A DNA stretch of 64,000 nt. Source: Rhytidiadelphus loreus. Lineage: Eukaryota > Streptophyta > Bryopsida > Hypnales > Hylocomiaceae. Shown here one piece after another: positions 1-12,183 of the stretch. The stretch spans positions 54,169,348 through 54,233,347 of the forward strand of contig OX344764.1 in NCBI GenBank assembly GCA_947034895.1. Direction: 5' to 3'. Every line of letters starts with the position of its first letter. Positions within the stretch are counted from its first letter, which is position 1. The position numbers and the translations under genes are program-made. The notes under the pieces are model-generated. The model ran no database searches and was not told where the DNA came from. It saw only the letters and a program-made list of their open reading frames with translations.

Positions 1-26
1 GGAGACAAGGAACAGAATCTGCAAAC

Positions 27-1428
27 CTGCTCTGGATGAGCAATGGCGTAGTCATATTGCTCTCTCTTGGCTTCATCTTTCAAGATCTGGGTCCCAAAGC
101 GATGCAGGCGTACAGTAAGTCAACCATCCAACCCAAATAATGCCAAAAGGAGTAAAAAAAAAGTCTAGAAACAAGATTACAGTTAACTTCACAAATAATA
201 GACGACGCTCACCTCATAAGCAGTAGCGATCTTCTGAAATTTGCTCTTGGTCTCCGGATCAGGATTTTTATCTGGATGACTGCACTACATTACATGAGAA
301 AACAAATCCTTCCCAACAACCATTCGGATCCAAATATGGTTTTATCAAAGAAATAGTGAAATTCTACAAACACAGTAAGACTTCACCGTCAACGATATAT
401 GCTAAACAAGCACACATACTATTTGAGCGATAATTTGTAGTAGGATTTCTTGATGTCGGATGCTGATGCAGATGTCGGCAACCTGTTCCACAAGGCCACA
501 ACAAAAATTTAATATCGGAACTGCTGGCGCGCATCAAACGAGACAGACAAAAATGAAAGTCCAAGCTGCAGGGCATCCATACACCGTAATTCATAGTCAT
601 AAACATCAGAACAAAAACTGCGAACGAGTCTTTTCCTAATTACAATCCCGAATAAAGAAAGACTCAAAGAAAACAAAAAAAGCAAGAATACAGCACAATT
701 CTGTGATCCGGCTACTCAAGAATTTGGATAAATGACAGGAAAGAGGCATCGCATTCCCAGATCGAAATCACAGCGAGCTCCACACCTCCCTAAACCACAC
801 AAAATGGGCTCCAACGCTCACACACGCAATGAATGCCATAACAAAACAATACACCATTTATCTCAATTACCATGAGACGCTCTACTTGCTTTTACATCTC
901 ATTTCCTTCCGCTGGAATAAACTCCATTTTCAAAATCATAGTGGCTTAATGACAAAGAAAACCCTCCCTTAACCTCCGACAGCCATTTTAATATTTATTC
1001 CCCTAGAGTGTTCCATCAGAAAAAAGTGAGTCGAAAAGTAATTAAACCAAACCGTGTACCAAAACTTAGCACGAACCGTCTTATTTACTCATCGATCCAT
1101 CAGCCAGATTGCTCTCCGCCAGGAACCCTAAACCCCAAACCCTAATTCTGACTCGAAACACAACCAGATGCCACCCGAATCCCTCATCTACAGAATTCCA
1201 ATCAAGGAAGTTGCGAAACCAAACCAAACCTCCCAGAGATAAAACTATCCAATCCCAGAAGTACAGTATTGCGAAATTTATTTAAAATAAAACAGAGAGC
1301 ACTTCATACCCGAGCAAATCATAGCAGTCGTCTTCTTCGCAGTAGATTGCATTCGCAGGGACCAGCAACTGCGACAGCATCGCCACCAAGAGAAGCACAA
1401 AAGCGGCGCCTCGCCATCGCGCAGCCAT
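27..1428 (-). CDS. DnaJ50-like ER J-domain protein (5' part, cut by window edge)
   Basis: Four exons can be read: 1310-1428, 420-482, 213-279 and 27-86, all with GT-AG introns and matching phases (2, 2, 0). The protein starts with a signal peptide (about residues 1-27, ending in ANA), then IYCEEDDCYDLLG and a J domain with the HPD motif at residues 62-64, followed by ILKDEAKREQYDYAIAHPEQ. This order (cleaved signal, CEEDDCY, J domain, then REQYDYAIAHPE) is that of plant chaperone DnaJ50 and animal DNAJC25, ER membrane J-proteins that stimulate Hsp70 ATPase. The membrane segments and C-terminus lie beyond the left edge. The ATG at 1428 is chosen because it directly begins the signal peptide. 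Intron 1 is about 830 bp and contains telo-box-like AAACCCTA repeats near 1123-1148. The family is secure; ER membrane placement is inferred from the family. Confidence 0.9.
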
Positions 1429-1901
1429 GGCGAAGGGAAGGAAGTCTCGGTGACAACTGACAAGAGAGCAGAGTCCTGTTTTCCTGTGGGAGATTTATGG
1501 GGCGGCCCGAGAGAAGGCTAAGTTTACTGTATGGCGAGATGTGCGTGGAGCGAGTGAGCGACCTATAATTTGTGACGAAAACTCGACGACGATAGTTGAC
1601 CGGAACGGTAGTTATCATCCCAACGTTGACTTGGAGGTTAGGGCACTTTAGGCACCCAAAACCGTCAATATAAGCAATTCATCATAGTTAGTTGGAGGCA
1701 CCTTTTCCTTGAAATTATATTTGTTAACAAGTGAAAATCATGAATATTCAAAAAAAAAATTAGATTTTTCGGATATGGTATGTAATTTCTATGATTTTTA
1801 AAAGAGACAACTCCCTAGACCACTGAAACTGTCACATAGATTAGGTGGACCCTAAATTGAAATCTGCAAAAATAAATAATCAGCAAACCAAAGTAAAATG
1901 C

Positions 1902-1950
1902 GTGTCCTTCAAATGCATCAACAAATCAGAGGTAAGCATTTGAAGGACAC
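1902..1950. repeat. Short perfect inverted repeat
   Basis: The 15-base arm GTGTCCTTCAAATGC at 1902-1916 is repeated exactly in reverse complement at 1936-1950, with a 19-base loop. It is upstream of the DnaJ50-like gene. No function can be assigned. Confidence 0.7.
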
Positions 1951-2189
1951 ATTAACTAAAGTCTAGGGACACATTTAGTGGCAGTTTAGGATACAAAGAT
2001 AGGAACAAGGATGCTTTTGGGTGCCTTCACCTTAAAACCAACATCATCACTTTGTGTACATTTGCAAAATTAATATGTACCTAGGGTATGCATATTATGG
2101 TAGAAACCACCCATTGTCGACCACTTAAGCGATCCTACGTAGTGTAAGGCAATGTGAATTTTCTACCATGTAGGAAGATAGAGATCATG

Positions 2190-2520
2190 GGGATTGCAAA
2201 TATTTTGGTAATTTTATACTTTGAATTGAAATTACTATGAGTTCAAGAAGCCAAAAGTTGGTTTGGATCCATACCCAATGTATAAACTCTTCCTATTCCA
2301 ATTATTAAAAAATTGCTTTCCTACTCTCTACTTTTGACTTTCTTACTCACGACTTCAAGACATGTGTCTTGACTATATTAGTCCCAACCTTGAAAAGGAA
2401 AACAAAACAAAACTCCAAGCTTTGGTTGAAAATGGTTGTACCCTACAGGTTGGGTATGGATCCCTAGTTGGGAATGGGTGGTTCTATACGTTACTATATC
2501 AAAGAAAGCATGAGTTTGGA
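2190..2520. repeat. Dispersed repeat, copy 1 (partner near 22.3-22.6 kb)
   Basis: The order of matching phrases (ATGGGGATTGCAAATATTTT, GACTTTCTTACTCACGACTT, TATTAGTCCCAACC, GGGAATGGGTGG) is shared with 22330-22640, with many substitutions and small gaps. No coding potential is visible. It looks like an old, decayed transposon pair. Confidence 0.6.
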
Positions 2521-3923
2521 TCAATGTTTAGCTCATGAGATGTCTTAGAAGATGGAATTGAATTTGCATGGAAGTTTCTAAGGGGGTCATGTTACCCTAA
2601 ATCAATGACAAGATTATGCATGGCACTTTTGCAATACACGATTTAAATTACAAAGAATTTGAACTTGATGTAAGGCATTTTCAATTTTCAATAGAGCAAA
2701 ATTTTATTATATTGATTTGAATTGTTTCATTATTTACATCTAAAAATATGTAAATTATAGATCAAACTTATTTACATCTAACAAAATAAGGAGATATTAT
2801 TCTACTTTAAAATTCTTTTAAATGATTCACTGTGAGACTAACAAAGTATGAACTTGGCTAGACTAGAGAATGATAATGATTGTTAAAAAAAAATGCCAAT
2901 ATGATGTGGCACATAGGCCAATGGTGTTGAGCCAAGCAAGATGCCAAGCAAGACTATATACTCTATGTACAAATTGGTTTTGATAATATTAAGCAAAATT
3001 TGAAACATGTCCAAATTTTGAGAAGAACTTTGTAGAATAACATGCCTAAATCCAAAATCTAGAGACTATTTGTTAACTTTGAAATTCTAGATTTGGTAAA
3101 AGATTTCTTCCAAGAAAAGTGAAAATTAAAAAATGGCATTTTGTTCGGTCCAAGTTTCAAAAATCAATTATTTCTATGCATGAGTATTGAAACTAACTAA
3201 GGAGTGGTAAACTCAGACTAACGTAACTACATCTAATCAATTTAACTGCTTTCCAAAATTGCATAGTCTAGATTCTTGTCTAAAATGTACTTCCACTATT
3301 CACAAGAATCTGCAATTGGTTAGCCTAAACCCTTTTTTAAAAGCTTTGAAAATTTGTAGTTTATTCATACAATGTCAAAAAAATACATTCTAAGAGAATC
3401 TACAATCCCCTTTTGACTACGAACAAGACTCCACAAAAAGGTTTTCAATATAATAATGGGAACCATGTAGAATTGCAACCTGAATATTTCGGAAGAACAC
3501 ATGCTGCACGTACACGGGAACTCTCCCAGAAAAAACAGATTACTTCAAAACAAGGACTTCGTTTTAAAGGTGGCGTTAGCAAAGTGATGCATGGCACAAC
3601 CTTCGATGAAGCATGGCCGTAGGCTGGTTTAAGCGCGAGTTTAAAATGGTCTAGAACTATTCTAATTCTTGTATCCGTAATCTTACGAATGCATCGTCAT
3701 TGTCGCCCTCTAAGACTTACGCTGAGAGAGAGTGCTGTATGAAGCATTCGACGGTTTCATCACCAGATTCTCTCTTTGCCACATAGATGTATGACAAATG
3801 ACATGCGCAAAATTTAATCTAAGTCAGATGGCTTACAGCCTGAGGACATTGACCACACAAAAAAGGGGTCCATGGCATACCGGTATGCATAACAACAGGT
3901 TCAAGGGCCTAAAAGTACGTTGA

Positions 3924-6900
3924 CTACAGATAATCTTCAATCCCTATGTCACGAAGAGCAGCCGAAGCAACGTCTTTGCAGATCTCGTGAGTATCTTTAG
4001 TTCTCCGCAACAACGGCTCCAGACCCTTCTCAAGACTAATAGGCCTGCACCACAACAATAGCACAGAAAACTTCAAGATCATAAATACTTTCTAAAAAAT
4101 ATATAAAGGGATCGACAATTATTAAAAGTCAATGGATTGCAGCTAAAATATTTGAAGGTAATGAATTTGTGTACAGCCCATCACGTGATTTAGTCATGGA
4201 ACACATTCTTGATTTTCTACGAATCCAGATCAATTATTTTTTTCTACAAATGAAATGGTGTTTCATTGCAGAGGGCAACCTTGTTCACGACTTTCACTGT
4301 CACCAACATCAAAGCTAAACAGCGAATGGCACACTCAAACTTCAGACGATATCTCTGGTATCAGGACTTCAACCCAAGACATCGAAAGGCTCTCAACCCA
4401 AGACACCTCCTCAGGACACAACCTCAATACACACATTTGACTTTTCCAGAAATTCGTACCTGTTCTCTGGGTTGCGAACATTTAGGTTGCGAACCATCTG
4501 ACAAGCTTGCCGAAGCATGTGAGGGGCGTTGGGATGAACCTCCATCACCTCCGCTGCAACATCCAGAGCCCCAGCTTCAACAGCCTTGGTCACGTGTTGT
4601 GGTGAGCGGAGAGTCAATGTAGCTACGGCTGCAAAACCCTGCAACTCAAGCGTAGAGTCATCAATTGAGCACCATAATACACAGATAAGATGATAGTCAA
4701 ACTCCTCCCTCCCGTCAATCAGTGATCTCCTGCTCACCTCTTGGAGCACTGATGGTTCCTCGTTGTAGCTCTTCATGAGAAGGAATATTTTTTGCAGGCC
4801 ACCACTTTTCACGATTGCCTCCTTGTTTGCATCACTTCCTGCAAGCTGCAATCCTCATTCCAGGGAAAAAAGACAACCATGAGAAAGAGCACAATCGTTG
4901 CGACACCAGTTTTGAGCTGCTGGTTGCTAACCAGGTTGATAGCATGCTTAAAATACTTAGTACTTCCCAAACTAAGAGCACAAAAGGAGCAATTTCATGA
5001 GAAAAACTCAATAGAGTGGGATCAGTTGAGTAAAATAGTAGGACAACTAACCTGAGACAGGAGTGCACAAGAAGTACGTCCCACAATTTTGTAGTGATAT
5101 TTGCAGGCATAATCCAAAAAATCAAGGACCATACCCAGACCACCTTCCTCAGCGAAATCCCTGCATATTTCATCCTGAAAACAACCGTGTTAGCGTAAGG
5201 GAAACTTTTTATCATAAAAATGTAGAGACTGGGCATTTAATCTCAACGAATACGAAACCCCCATTTCAAGGATCGTTTTGAAGGCACCTGAAGTACTAAT
5301 TTTACTAGAGTTCTGTAATACAACGAGAAGTTGGAGGCGGAGACAGCTTACGTTGACAGCCAAGCTCTTGAGAGTGAGACAAAGAGAGGGTAGAATTGGG
5401 AGGGCCTTGGATCTTTGTGGAAGAATCTCAAGAAAGGCATCCATTGCCCCAGCTTTGGCAATCTTCATCGCATTCTTGAAGGCCTGTGTCAATACAAAAC
5501 ATTCCTCTGAATATGCATGAACTAGACGACTTTCACAAACCATCCCCAATAGCACTTCAGTACTGATTGACTACACTGAGAAGATCGTTAAGAAGGCAGC
5601 CCGTCAGAATTACATTGGAAGCAGCAGGTCGATCATCATCTGCCACAGTCAATGACCGAATTGCATCACAGGCTGCTTGGAGTGCTGCTCCATCCGATCC
5701 CATTTCCTCAGCATGGTTTTTGAGGTATTTTACAAGTGCCTCATCTGCCCCCAGATCCATAAAGGTGTTCTTCAAAGTTTCATTCTTTGCTGCAGCCAAG
5801 GCCAAAGCATTCGCTGCTATGCAAGACAACTCGCGATTCATAGGTTCATAGAGTTCCTGCAAAACTAACACTAGTTAAAACCTCAGCGTCCACGGCATAC
5901 TACCGCGCAGCATATTACGCAAGATCTAGGGAAAATTGAGGAGGTAACCAATTCTGATATAGATCTGAATCTTAATCTAAAGACGACTCCGGCACATGAA
6001 TGGTCTCGTAAACAATTATCAGGAACGCAAACACCTCCATTCTATTCAAAAAAAGATCATAGATTCCTACTTCAGAAACTTTTACTTCAAAATTGCTAGA
6101 CTAAAGTCGACATAATCCTCTAGAAGGTCAAAGGTCAATGAAGGAAGTGTAAACTCACAATATTCTCAATGGCTAAAGCTTCCAGAACAACCTGGGGTCC
6201 ATTTGCTTTCAGAAACACTTGTTTACCTGGTTCTTCTGAAGGGGTGTCCTAGGAAGAAAACCAGCAGACAGTGAGCAGAAGAAACGAGGGTCACAAGCAT
6301 TCCAGAGCTCAGTCAGAGACTTGATGGTCAGGAGAAAGAGATTAAAAAGAAATTTGCCTTGGAAAACAACATCCTTTGCATGTACTGTTCTCTAAATCAT
6401 GCATCCCCAAAAGACATACAGGCACAAGCTTGTGAGGCCTTACAGCTATCGAATCTGTGGTAGAAAACATTAATGACTACTAACCACCATGAGCTTCAAG
6501 ACCAAAATGTGTCGGAAAGAACCGACTAGCAGATTAAATCCTCAGTGATTGTGTTTCTTAAGAGACTACTTTTCCCATGTGCTTCAGTTGTGAAAGGTTC
6601 TAGAAGTTGCAAAGGCACAATATTACTTCAAGAGAGCGGTAACACTAATGAATGCTGAGAAAGCAAGAAGAATTTTAGGCACAAATTCTAACTATCGACA
6701 AACCAGAAAAGCATAGTGGCAACCCCCGCTTGTGAAAAAACTACATGAGAATCTTGGATTCACCTGCGATAAGACTGAGGAGGACTTTAAAGGCCAGGCT
6801 TCCCCAAGATATCCTATACGTCTGCAGGGCATAGTAGGCCTGTATGCTTGCTTCCACACCTCCGTACTTGACAGCAATCTGACAATTTTCGGGTTCAGTT

Positions 6901-9589
6901 TTATCGCACAATTTCGCAACTTTTTCCAAAGCCTCAACAGCTGCCTCAAACAATGCTTCAACTCTTTTAGGTTCTGCATAGCCACATGCATGTCAAGTCA
7001 AAACAAGATCCAAGCCACCAAGAACACTATATAACACATTGCACATCGACTTCAGGACAAAGATAAAACAACCTCACAAACTTAGAATTACAAAGGAGTG
7101 TATCTTCCAAGACAAACTCCGATACTCAACCATATTAAATAGCGCACCCCGGACACATCCCAATGCAAAATACCATTAAACTGGTGAAATTTATCTCCAA
7201 AAAAGGACAAATTCACGCAAATTATTGATAAACCCGCAATGTTTCGCCCATGTAAATAACTCAAAGTCGGATAATCAGGTATGCAGATCTTCATTGAGGA
7301 ACATGAAGACTTTTCCAAAGCCAGCTGTTTCTTAAAGGAAATATGCAAAAACAGAATCCTCATGATGCAGCAATATTTAAGTGCTTCTGAAATCAGGAGT
7401 TCACTCTAATTGGAGCTCATTTATAGCATTCTCGAAGTCACCTGTTTGTTTTTGTTCCCAGTCGATGTAGCTTCCATCTTCCAATCGTAGAACGAGCAGA
7501 CTCTTATCCAGCTCTTTCAAAGCTCCTACAACGGGGTGCACATAGTCATCCTTTCCAATGTTGCTTCCATCAGTAACAATACCTGGTAACAAGACAGAAT
7601 GTTTGAGTTGTTATTTGAGCAAGCATCATCACGTAAAGGGCATTGAAGATTAGAAAAACGATGATAAGTCTCGTTCAGAATAGAGTGACCGCTAGTTTTG
7701 ACCATTCCGGATTTGAAAGCTGGCCAAAACCGAAGTCCTCCTATCTGTACAAGACATAGTAAGAACTAAAAAGCTTGCCTGCGGTGGCAGCATCATCAAT
7801 TCTACCCACAGGAGGCTCAACATCATCCATTTTATCAGATTTGGTCAGCTGAGACTGAACATCAATAGAATCAATTCGAGGCTGAACTTGTTCTGGGATG
7901 CCAGGTTCAGCCACAGAATGCTCCGAATTATGATCCTTAGCAAGTGAAGTCTCAACTTCAACTAAATTCACTTCCGTTTCCACAAGGAGCTCAACGTCGC
8001 CCAGTCTATAATCATTCAAAGGCTGCTCAATCTCAGCTTCTAAGAGAGGAGGCTCGGTATTTTCCGTTTTATCATCATTAGCTAGTGGAGACTTAACAAC
8101 AACCCCAATCATCTTATCCTCCCCAGTCTGTGGAGACTCACTATCATGTATACCAGTATTAGGCTCAAGAGCAGAATCAATAGAAGGCTCAGGAGTAGGC
8201 TCAATAGAAAGCTCAAGAGCAGGCTCCAGGGCAGGCCCGAGGTCCTTCGTGTCCACAGCCTTCGGAAGTTCCCCTTCCCCCATACTATATCTGAAATCAA
8301 TCCTTTCAAAGAAAAATTATATCTGGCTTCATGATCGGGTACTACACTGGAACGATTGCTCTGAGCGGTTACCGAGGTTCAGATCTGCTCCAGGGACAAC
8401 AGTCAAGTACTTGGACCGGTCGACTGATAAGCTTGAGGTTCAAATACATATAAGAAGCCTGGTACCAGAAATTGTGGGCACATAATGTCAAGACACAGAG
8501 TGCAAGATATCAATGAAGATCGTATTGGCGCTCGGCTTGTGCCATCCGAAAAGCCCTGCTCCTTTGATGCAATGAAAGATATCACTGCTTTAAACCGGAA
8601 CACCAGGTATAAGGAGCCCCAGTAACCAGAGATGACGAAATGAATGACTGCACTCAAAATTCCAACTAAAATTTTATGATCAATTTCTCAACCAAATATT
8701 TTGAGTGATATCTTGTAGTAGAGCTCGCTTCTCGTGAGAGCTGTAATACGCCTCCTACCTCGAAGTATCGAGATCCCAGCAAGCAGTTGAAGGTCTGCGG
8801 CGAATATGAAAGCAGACTACACAGAAAGCAAACAGGCAATTTATATATTTGAGATTTCTTGCTCATTTTTAGGTCAAAATCATACTATACACAGCTTATT
8901 GTACGTAATTCTAACAAACCAGTACACACGTGTTGATTCCCAGTATTGAAGCGACCACTTGATGTTTAAGGTTTCAAATCATGTCAGGAAGGCTTTCATA
9001 TCCGGCATAAAAGACATGATGAAATTGGAACATTTCAAATTCACCTCTCCATCTCAGCAACTAATTCCACATCAATGGGCGACTAAAACCCCCAAAGCAA
9101 GCCACATTGAGCTAATCATGAGACAAAGAAACACCACTTGAGCTGCAAGATGGAGCGTTAAAAAAAGAGACACTCCAGTAGCATACGATCCGCCATTGTA
9201 ACAAAGTAATTAAAGCGGCAATAGCACTGCTTTAAAACACAAGATGAAGTTGGCACATTCCATCGCGGCAACATTTCAACGCGACATTCAATTATGTTCT
9301 TTTTCGCGGCAACCGATTTCACATCCATGAATGACTACAGACCACAAAGCAAGCCACATTGAGCTAAAACGACAGAAGAAGCACCGACTGAGCTGCGAGG
9401 TGGTGCAATGGAAAAACATATCGTACCCGCGAGATCGGCGCCCTGGATTCGGAACGTCTTGACAGCATCTTCGACGGCTTCCGCCAAGTCCATGTCGAAA
9501 TCTTCCATGTTCTCCTTGACGGCCGCATCGAAGCCCTCCTGCGAGATGGCAATGGCCGGCTTCGGCTTCGGCTTCATGGTGGGCGCCAT
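3924..9589 (-). CDS. ARMC6-like armadillo-repeat protein, complete
   Basis: Ten exons: 9427-9589, 7442-7582, 6764-6973, 6159-6235, 5614-5856, 5352-5483, 5052-5174, 4738-4845, 4460-4638, 3924-4044. Together they make 1497 nt, 498 residues plus stop, and every junction keeps frame. The N-terminus has the ARMC6 signature (ISQEGFDAAVKENMEDF, then QGADLAGIVTDGS). The middle is a string of armadillo-type helical repeats, with recognisable blocks such as DEICRDFAEEGGLG, LAGSDANKEAIVKSGG and RQACQMVRNLNVRNPENR. The end is AALRDIGIEDYL, matching plant ARMC6 homologues in both length and ending. The acceptor of the fourth exon was set at 6235 because it alone keeps phase; the nearby TAG at 6249-6250 does not. 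The start at 9589 is in a good Kozak context (GCCATGG), with telo-boxes just upstream. ARMC6 proteins lack a well-defined biochemical role, so function is left open. Intron 1 is long (1.8 kb) and contains an additional in-phase coding stretch. Confidence 0.95.
7779..8283 (-). CDS. Candidate alternative first exon of the ARMC6-like gene (acidic, Pro/Glu-rich)
   Basis: Inside intron 1 lies an open frame beginning with ATG at 8283 (MGEGELPKAVDTKDLG). It encodes about 168 residues: an imperfect repeat of PALEP/SIEPTPEPS units, then a strongly acidic low-complexity stretch with many VE and EP pairs. It reaches CAG|GCAAGC at 7779/7778, an excellent match to the GC-type splice donor. It ends in phase 1, exactly the phase required by ARMC6 exon 2 at 7582, so splicing would give ...DDAATAGIVTDGS. 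An acceptor that joins it in frame behind exon 1 is only weakly present (after 8274), so use as an alternative first exon is the better reading. It could also be a small separate gene or a chance open frame. Its length and biased composition argue for selection, but nothing proves expression. Confidence 0.45.
9017..9421. repeat. Direct duplication in ARMC6 intron 1 (period about 252 bp)
   Basis: The segment next to the exon 1 donor (about 9241-9421) resembles the segment at about 9017-9177. Both contain CAAAGCAAGCCACATTGAGC (at 9093 and 9345), followed by ACAGAAGAAGCACC or ACAAAGAAACACC and then GAGCTGCRAGRTGG. The duplication lies in the intron and does not include exon 1. Confidence 0.75.
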
Positions 9590-9622
9590 GGCTCGTTGTG
9601 CTCGGGCACCTGGCCACTATCG

Positions 9623-9702
9623 AAACCCTAATCAGAGTGGGGATGATGTGATCTCTACCTCCGATAATCTCTAATTCAAGCAAGACGTTCCTTCAACCCT
9701 AA
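9623..9702. promoter_or_regulatory. Telo-boxes upstream of the ARMC6-like start
   Basis: AAACCCTAA at 9623-9631 and AACCCTAA at 9695-9702 lie 34 and 106 nt upstream of the ATG, on the + strand. Telo-boxes are common close to the transcription starts of plant housekeeping genes. The assignment rests on motif and position only. Confidence 0.5.
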
Positions 9703-12183
9703 TGATCTCCCATTTTCTGCCTCTTCATTCCGGGGCCTAACTTCCTTAACGACTTCCGAGGGCAACCCGGGATCCTCTTTAATGTCACTCCCGCGATGCC
9801 CGTGATTGTATGGAGTTCGGCATTCTGAAATATTCTAGTCATAGTAATTAGTGCAGCTTGAAATATTCCTCTATTGATATCAAATACTTCAAGTTCTTAT
9901 TTTACTCAAAGACGCTTCTAAGCAATCCGTCACAGATGCTTTCGAAGGTAGTCTTAGCTAGCTTGTAATTGGAACCCTCACTATTTTAAAATTTAAGAAT
10001 TTCTAATTTTTAAGAAATATCCAAATAATACATATTTTACTACATTGGAATTGTCCTAAAAATGAAGACAAGATCTACCTGAAGGAAATACAAAATGGTT
10101 ACCATCATCATAATGAAAATTACTCAAGACAATTAAAAGTCCCTTAAAAACATTAAAAAAGTAAGGTGTAATGGTGTCAAAAACAATTTTCATACACCAA
10201 AGCAAAGAAGGTTACAATTTTGCTTTGTGAATGTAGTTGCATATAATCCAACATTTCCAACCCTTGTGCCATTGAGAAGCAATGCATTTGTCCCTAAGCT
10301 AGCAATTAGAATAAAACTAGAACTCTCTTAGGTTGTTTTTTCATTTTATGTATTATACCAAAGTAGTAGGTCAAGCTAAATATGATGAGTTATACATTCT
10401 CTATGGTCTTAGATTTAGATGCGGAAAATATATGTCGTAGAAGTATTGATACTAAGGGAAAGGAGAGACAATAAATTAAAAAAATTTGCACTAGTGTTTG
10501 AGGTGATTATACCAAAAATTGTCAAAATAAATTATGTGGCACAATGGCCATGCAATGGAAAATCAAGGATAATTTTTTAGCATTGGCATGTCTAAATGAA
10601 GCAAGATGCAATTGCTTGCTCAATTTTTGAAGTTATAATGAATTTTCAAGGTGAAGGTTGTTGGAAGTTACGAATGTATCTATATCATCTTCCCACCACT
10701 TGTTCATTACTATATATTTAATCTCGTCATTACCAAAATGACCTCTAACACTTCATTATTGTCGCTTTTAGAACGTAAATTGCTTTAGCACGTCCAACTT
10801 ACTACAAGCAACCTTATTTGTTAACTAAAATGATATTAATGGAGAAGCAACAACAAGTCATTTGCATTGCTTTAAAAGGCTTGGATTTTGTACTTAGAAT
10901 CTAAATGGAGAATAAAAAAGGGTTGTAAAACAAAACAAACAAAATATCTATGCCCTTTTATATGAAAATTCTAGAAACTTAGAGATAGTTGTAAGAATTA
11001 GAATTCTAGAATTGCAACTATCTCTAAATTTCTAGAGTTTTCATGTAAAAGGGCATAGATATATAAAACTTCTTCTTTTTTGTTAGAAAAATTAAAAATT
11101 AGAATTTTTGTAATATAATCCAAGCTACAAGACTACTATCAAAACCCTTGATCAACTTGATGTTTAGATTGTTTAGATTTTTAAATTAGTTTAATGAGCA
11201 ACTGTACATGAGAAGCTACTTGCTTGAATGTCCTATTAGTGCATATGACACTAGTTTATAATAAACACATACACTATTTGCAGTGTAATTAAATTAATAT
11301 GAGTTTAAATATTTATAATATTATTCTCTTGATTTATCTAATATCTAGAATATAAAATTGGTGCTACACAAATTTGGAACCTCCCCACCGTCTACAATTG
11401 CCGAGGTGGTGTTTAGAAATCTTCAGTATTTTAGATTCAAAAAATAAAATTTGAGGCATGACAAATGTATAACTCTCTTCTAATCTTGAAACCATACTGC
11501 AACAAATGAAACTAAGCCAGTTTCAAACTTATCGTCCGCTTTCGTCAACGAGGCGTCCACGAACACTTGGGTCCTTCCGTCCAACATCATCCCCCTTGAA
11601 CTTTTCCCTTCCTTCTGCTCTCCGTATCCTCTTCGCGGCTTCGGGTTTCAAGTTCCACCCCTGTTTCGTTCGTTACGTTCTGTTGCAGAGTGACAACAGC
11701 TTCATCGAGATTGCTGCAACTATTCCAATTCACGCATACGACGACGATGTGGGCAGTGCACGTCTATGTCGCAGTATAGCTTTACAAATCTATTATGCCG
11801 CATTGGCGCTTCTGGGTGCCGACGGTTGCAATTCTGTCGAATATGCACGTTGTGGGCTGTGACCTTATCCTGCGAGGTTTGATATTGAGACATGCCGGGG
11901 AATGCCACCATGAGTTTGAGAGAGAAATTTCCACTTCTGTCAACGCCGGGCTTTATTTTTTCTTATGAAATTTGGGGTGTGGATTTCAAGTAGCTGCCGT
12001 GTTCGTCAGTTGATGTATTCCAGGCCAACGATGAAGGGTGGGTGATGACTAGACAGGGCTAATCAAGGAGGGAATGGTGCCATTCAGGTGACACGACCTC
12101 CTGAAATGTATATCACTGGTACATTCTTTCCATGAAAGATACATTGGGTGGCTCCTGAGCAGCACTCTATACGTGGTTTCGAG
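9703..12183. other. Intergenic region with a large hairpin; 5' flank of mTERF gene
   Basis: AT-rich from about 9830 to 11480, with no gene recognised apart from the 119-nt hairpin at 10944-11062. From about 11500 to 12180 base composition becomes more balanced and pyrimidine-rich, as expected for a plant promoter and 5' UTR. An open frame at 11506-11862 has no domain that I recognise and may be part of a 5' leader of the downstream gene. Confidence 0.55.
10944..11062 (+). repeat. 119-nt near-perfect foldback (MITE or small-RNA precursor candidate)
   Basis: The 48-base arms at 10944-10991 and 11015-11062 pair with only three mismatches. Read as + strand RNA, two of these become G:U pairs and one is C:A. 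The loop is 23 nt. The arms begin ATATCTATGCCC and end TAGAGATAGTTG. No flanking target duplication is obvious. Size and shape fit a plant miRNA-type precursor, a young inverted duplication, or a tiny foldback transposon. Confidence 0.8.

Larger units (their letters stand above)
1429..3923. other. Intergenic region, no gene recognised
   Basis: About 2.5 kb between the DnaJ50-like start and the end of the ARMC6-like gene. It probably contains the DnaJ50 promoter just above 1428 and the ARMC6 3' UTR just below 3924. The rest is AT-rich, with a short perfect hairpin (1902-1950) and a copy of a dispersed repeat (about 2190-2520). A short open frame at 3413-3622 has no recognisable domain and is not called. 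Confidence 0.6.

Noticed and set aside
1319..1618. Frames overlapping the DnaJ50 first exon on both strands
   Set aside because: They are shadows of the real exon, which is fixed by the signal peptide and J-domain reading.
6235..6250. Acceptor TAG|GACACC for ARMC6 exon 4
   Set aside because: It would require a phase-0 donor, but the preceding exon ends in phase 1; the acceptor at 6236/6235 keeps frame and family length.
8109..8309. Leucine-rich 66-residue frame (possible membrane peptide) in ARMC6 intron 1
   Set aside because: It is a different frame of the CTC/GAG-rich repeat encoding the Pro/Glu-rich stretch; the Leu runs are a frame artefact.
11506..11862. 118-codon frame before the mTERF gene
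   Set aside because: No domain is recognised, it does not join the mTERF exons in a convincing way, and the pyrimidine-rich sequence looks like promoter or leader.
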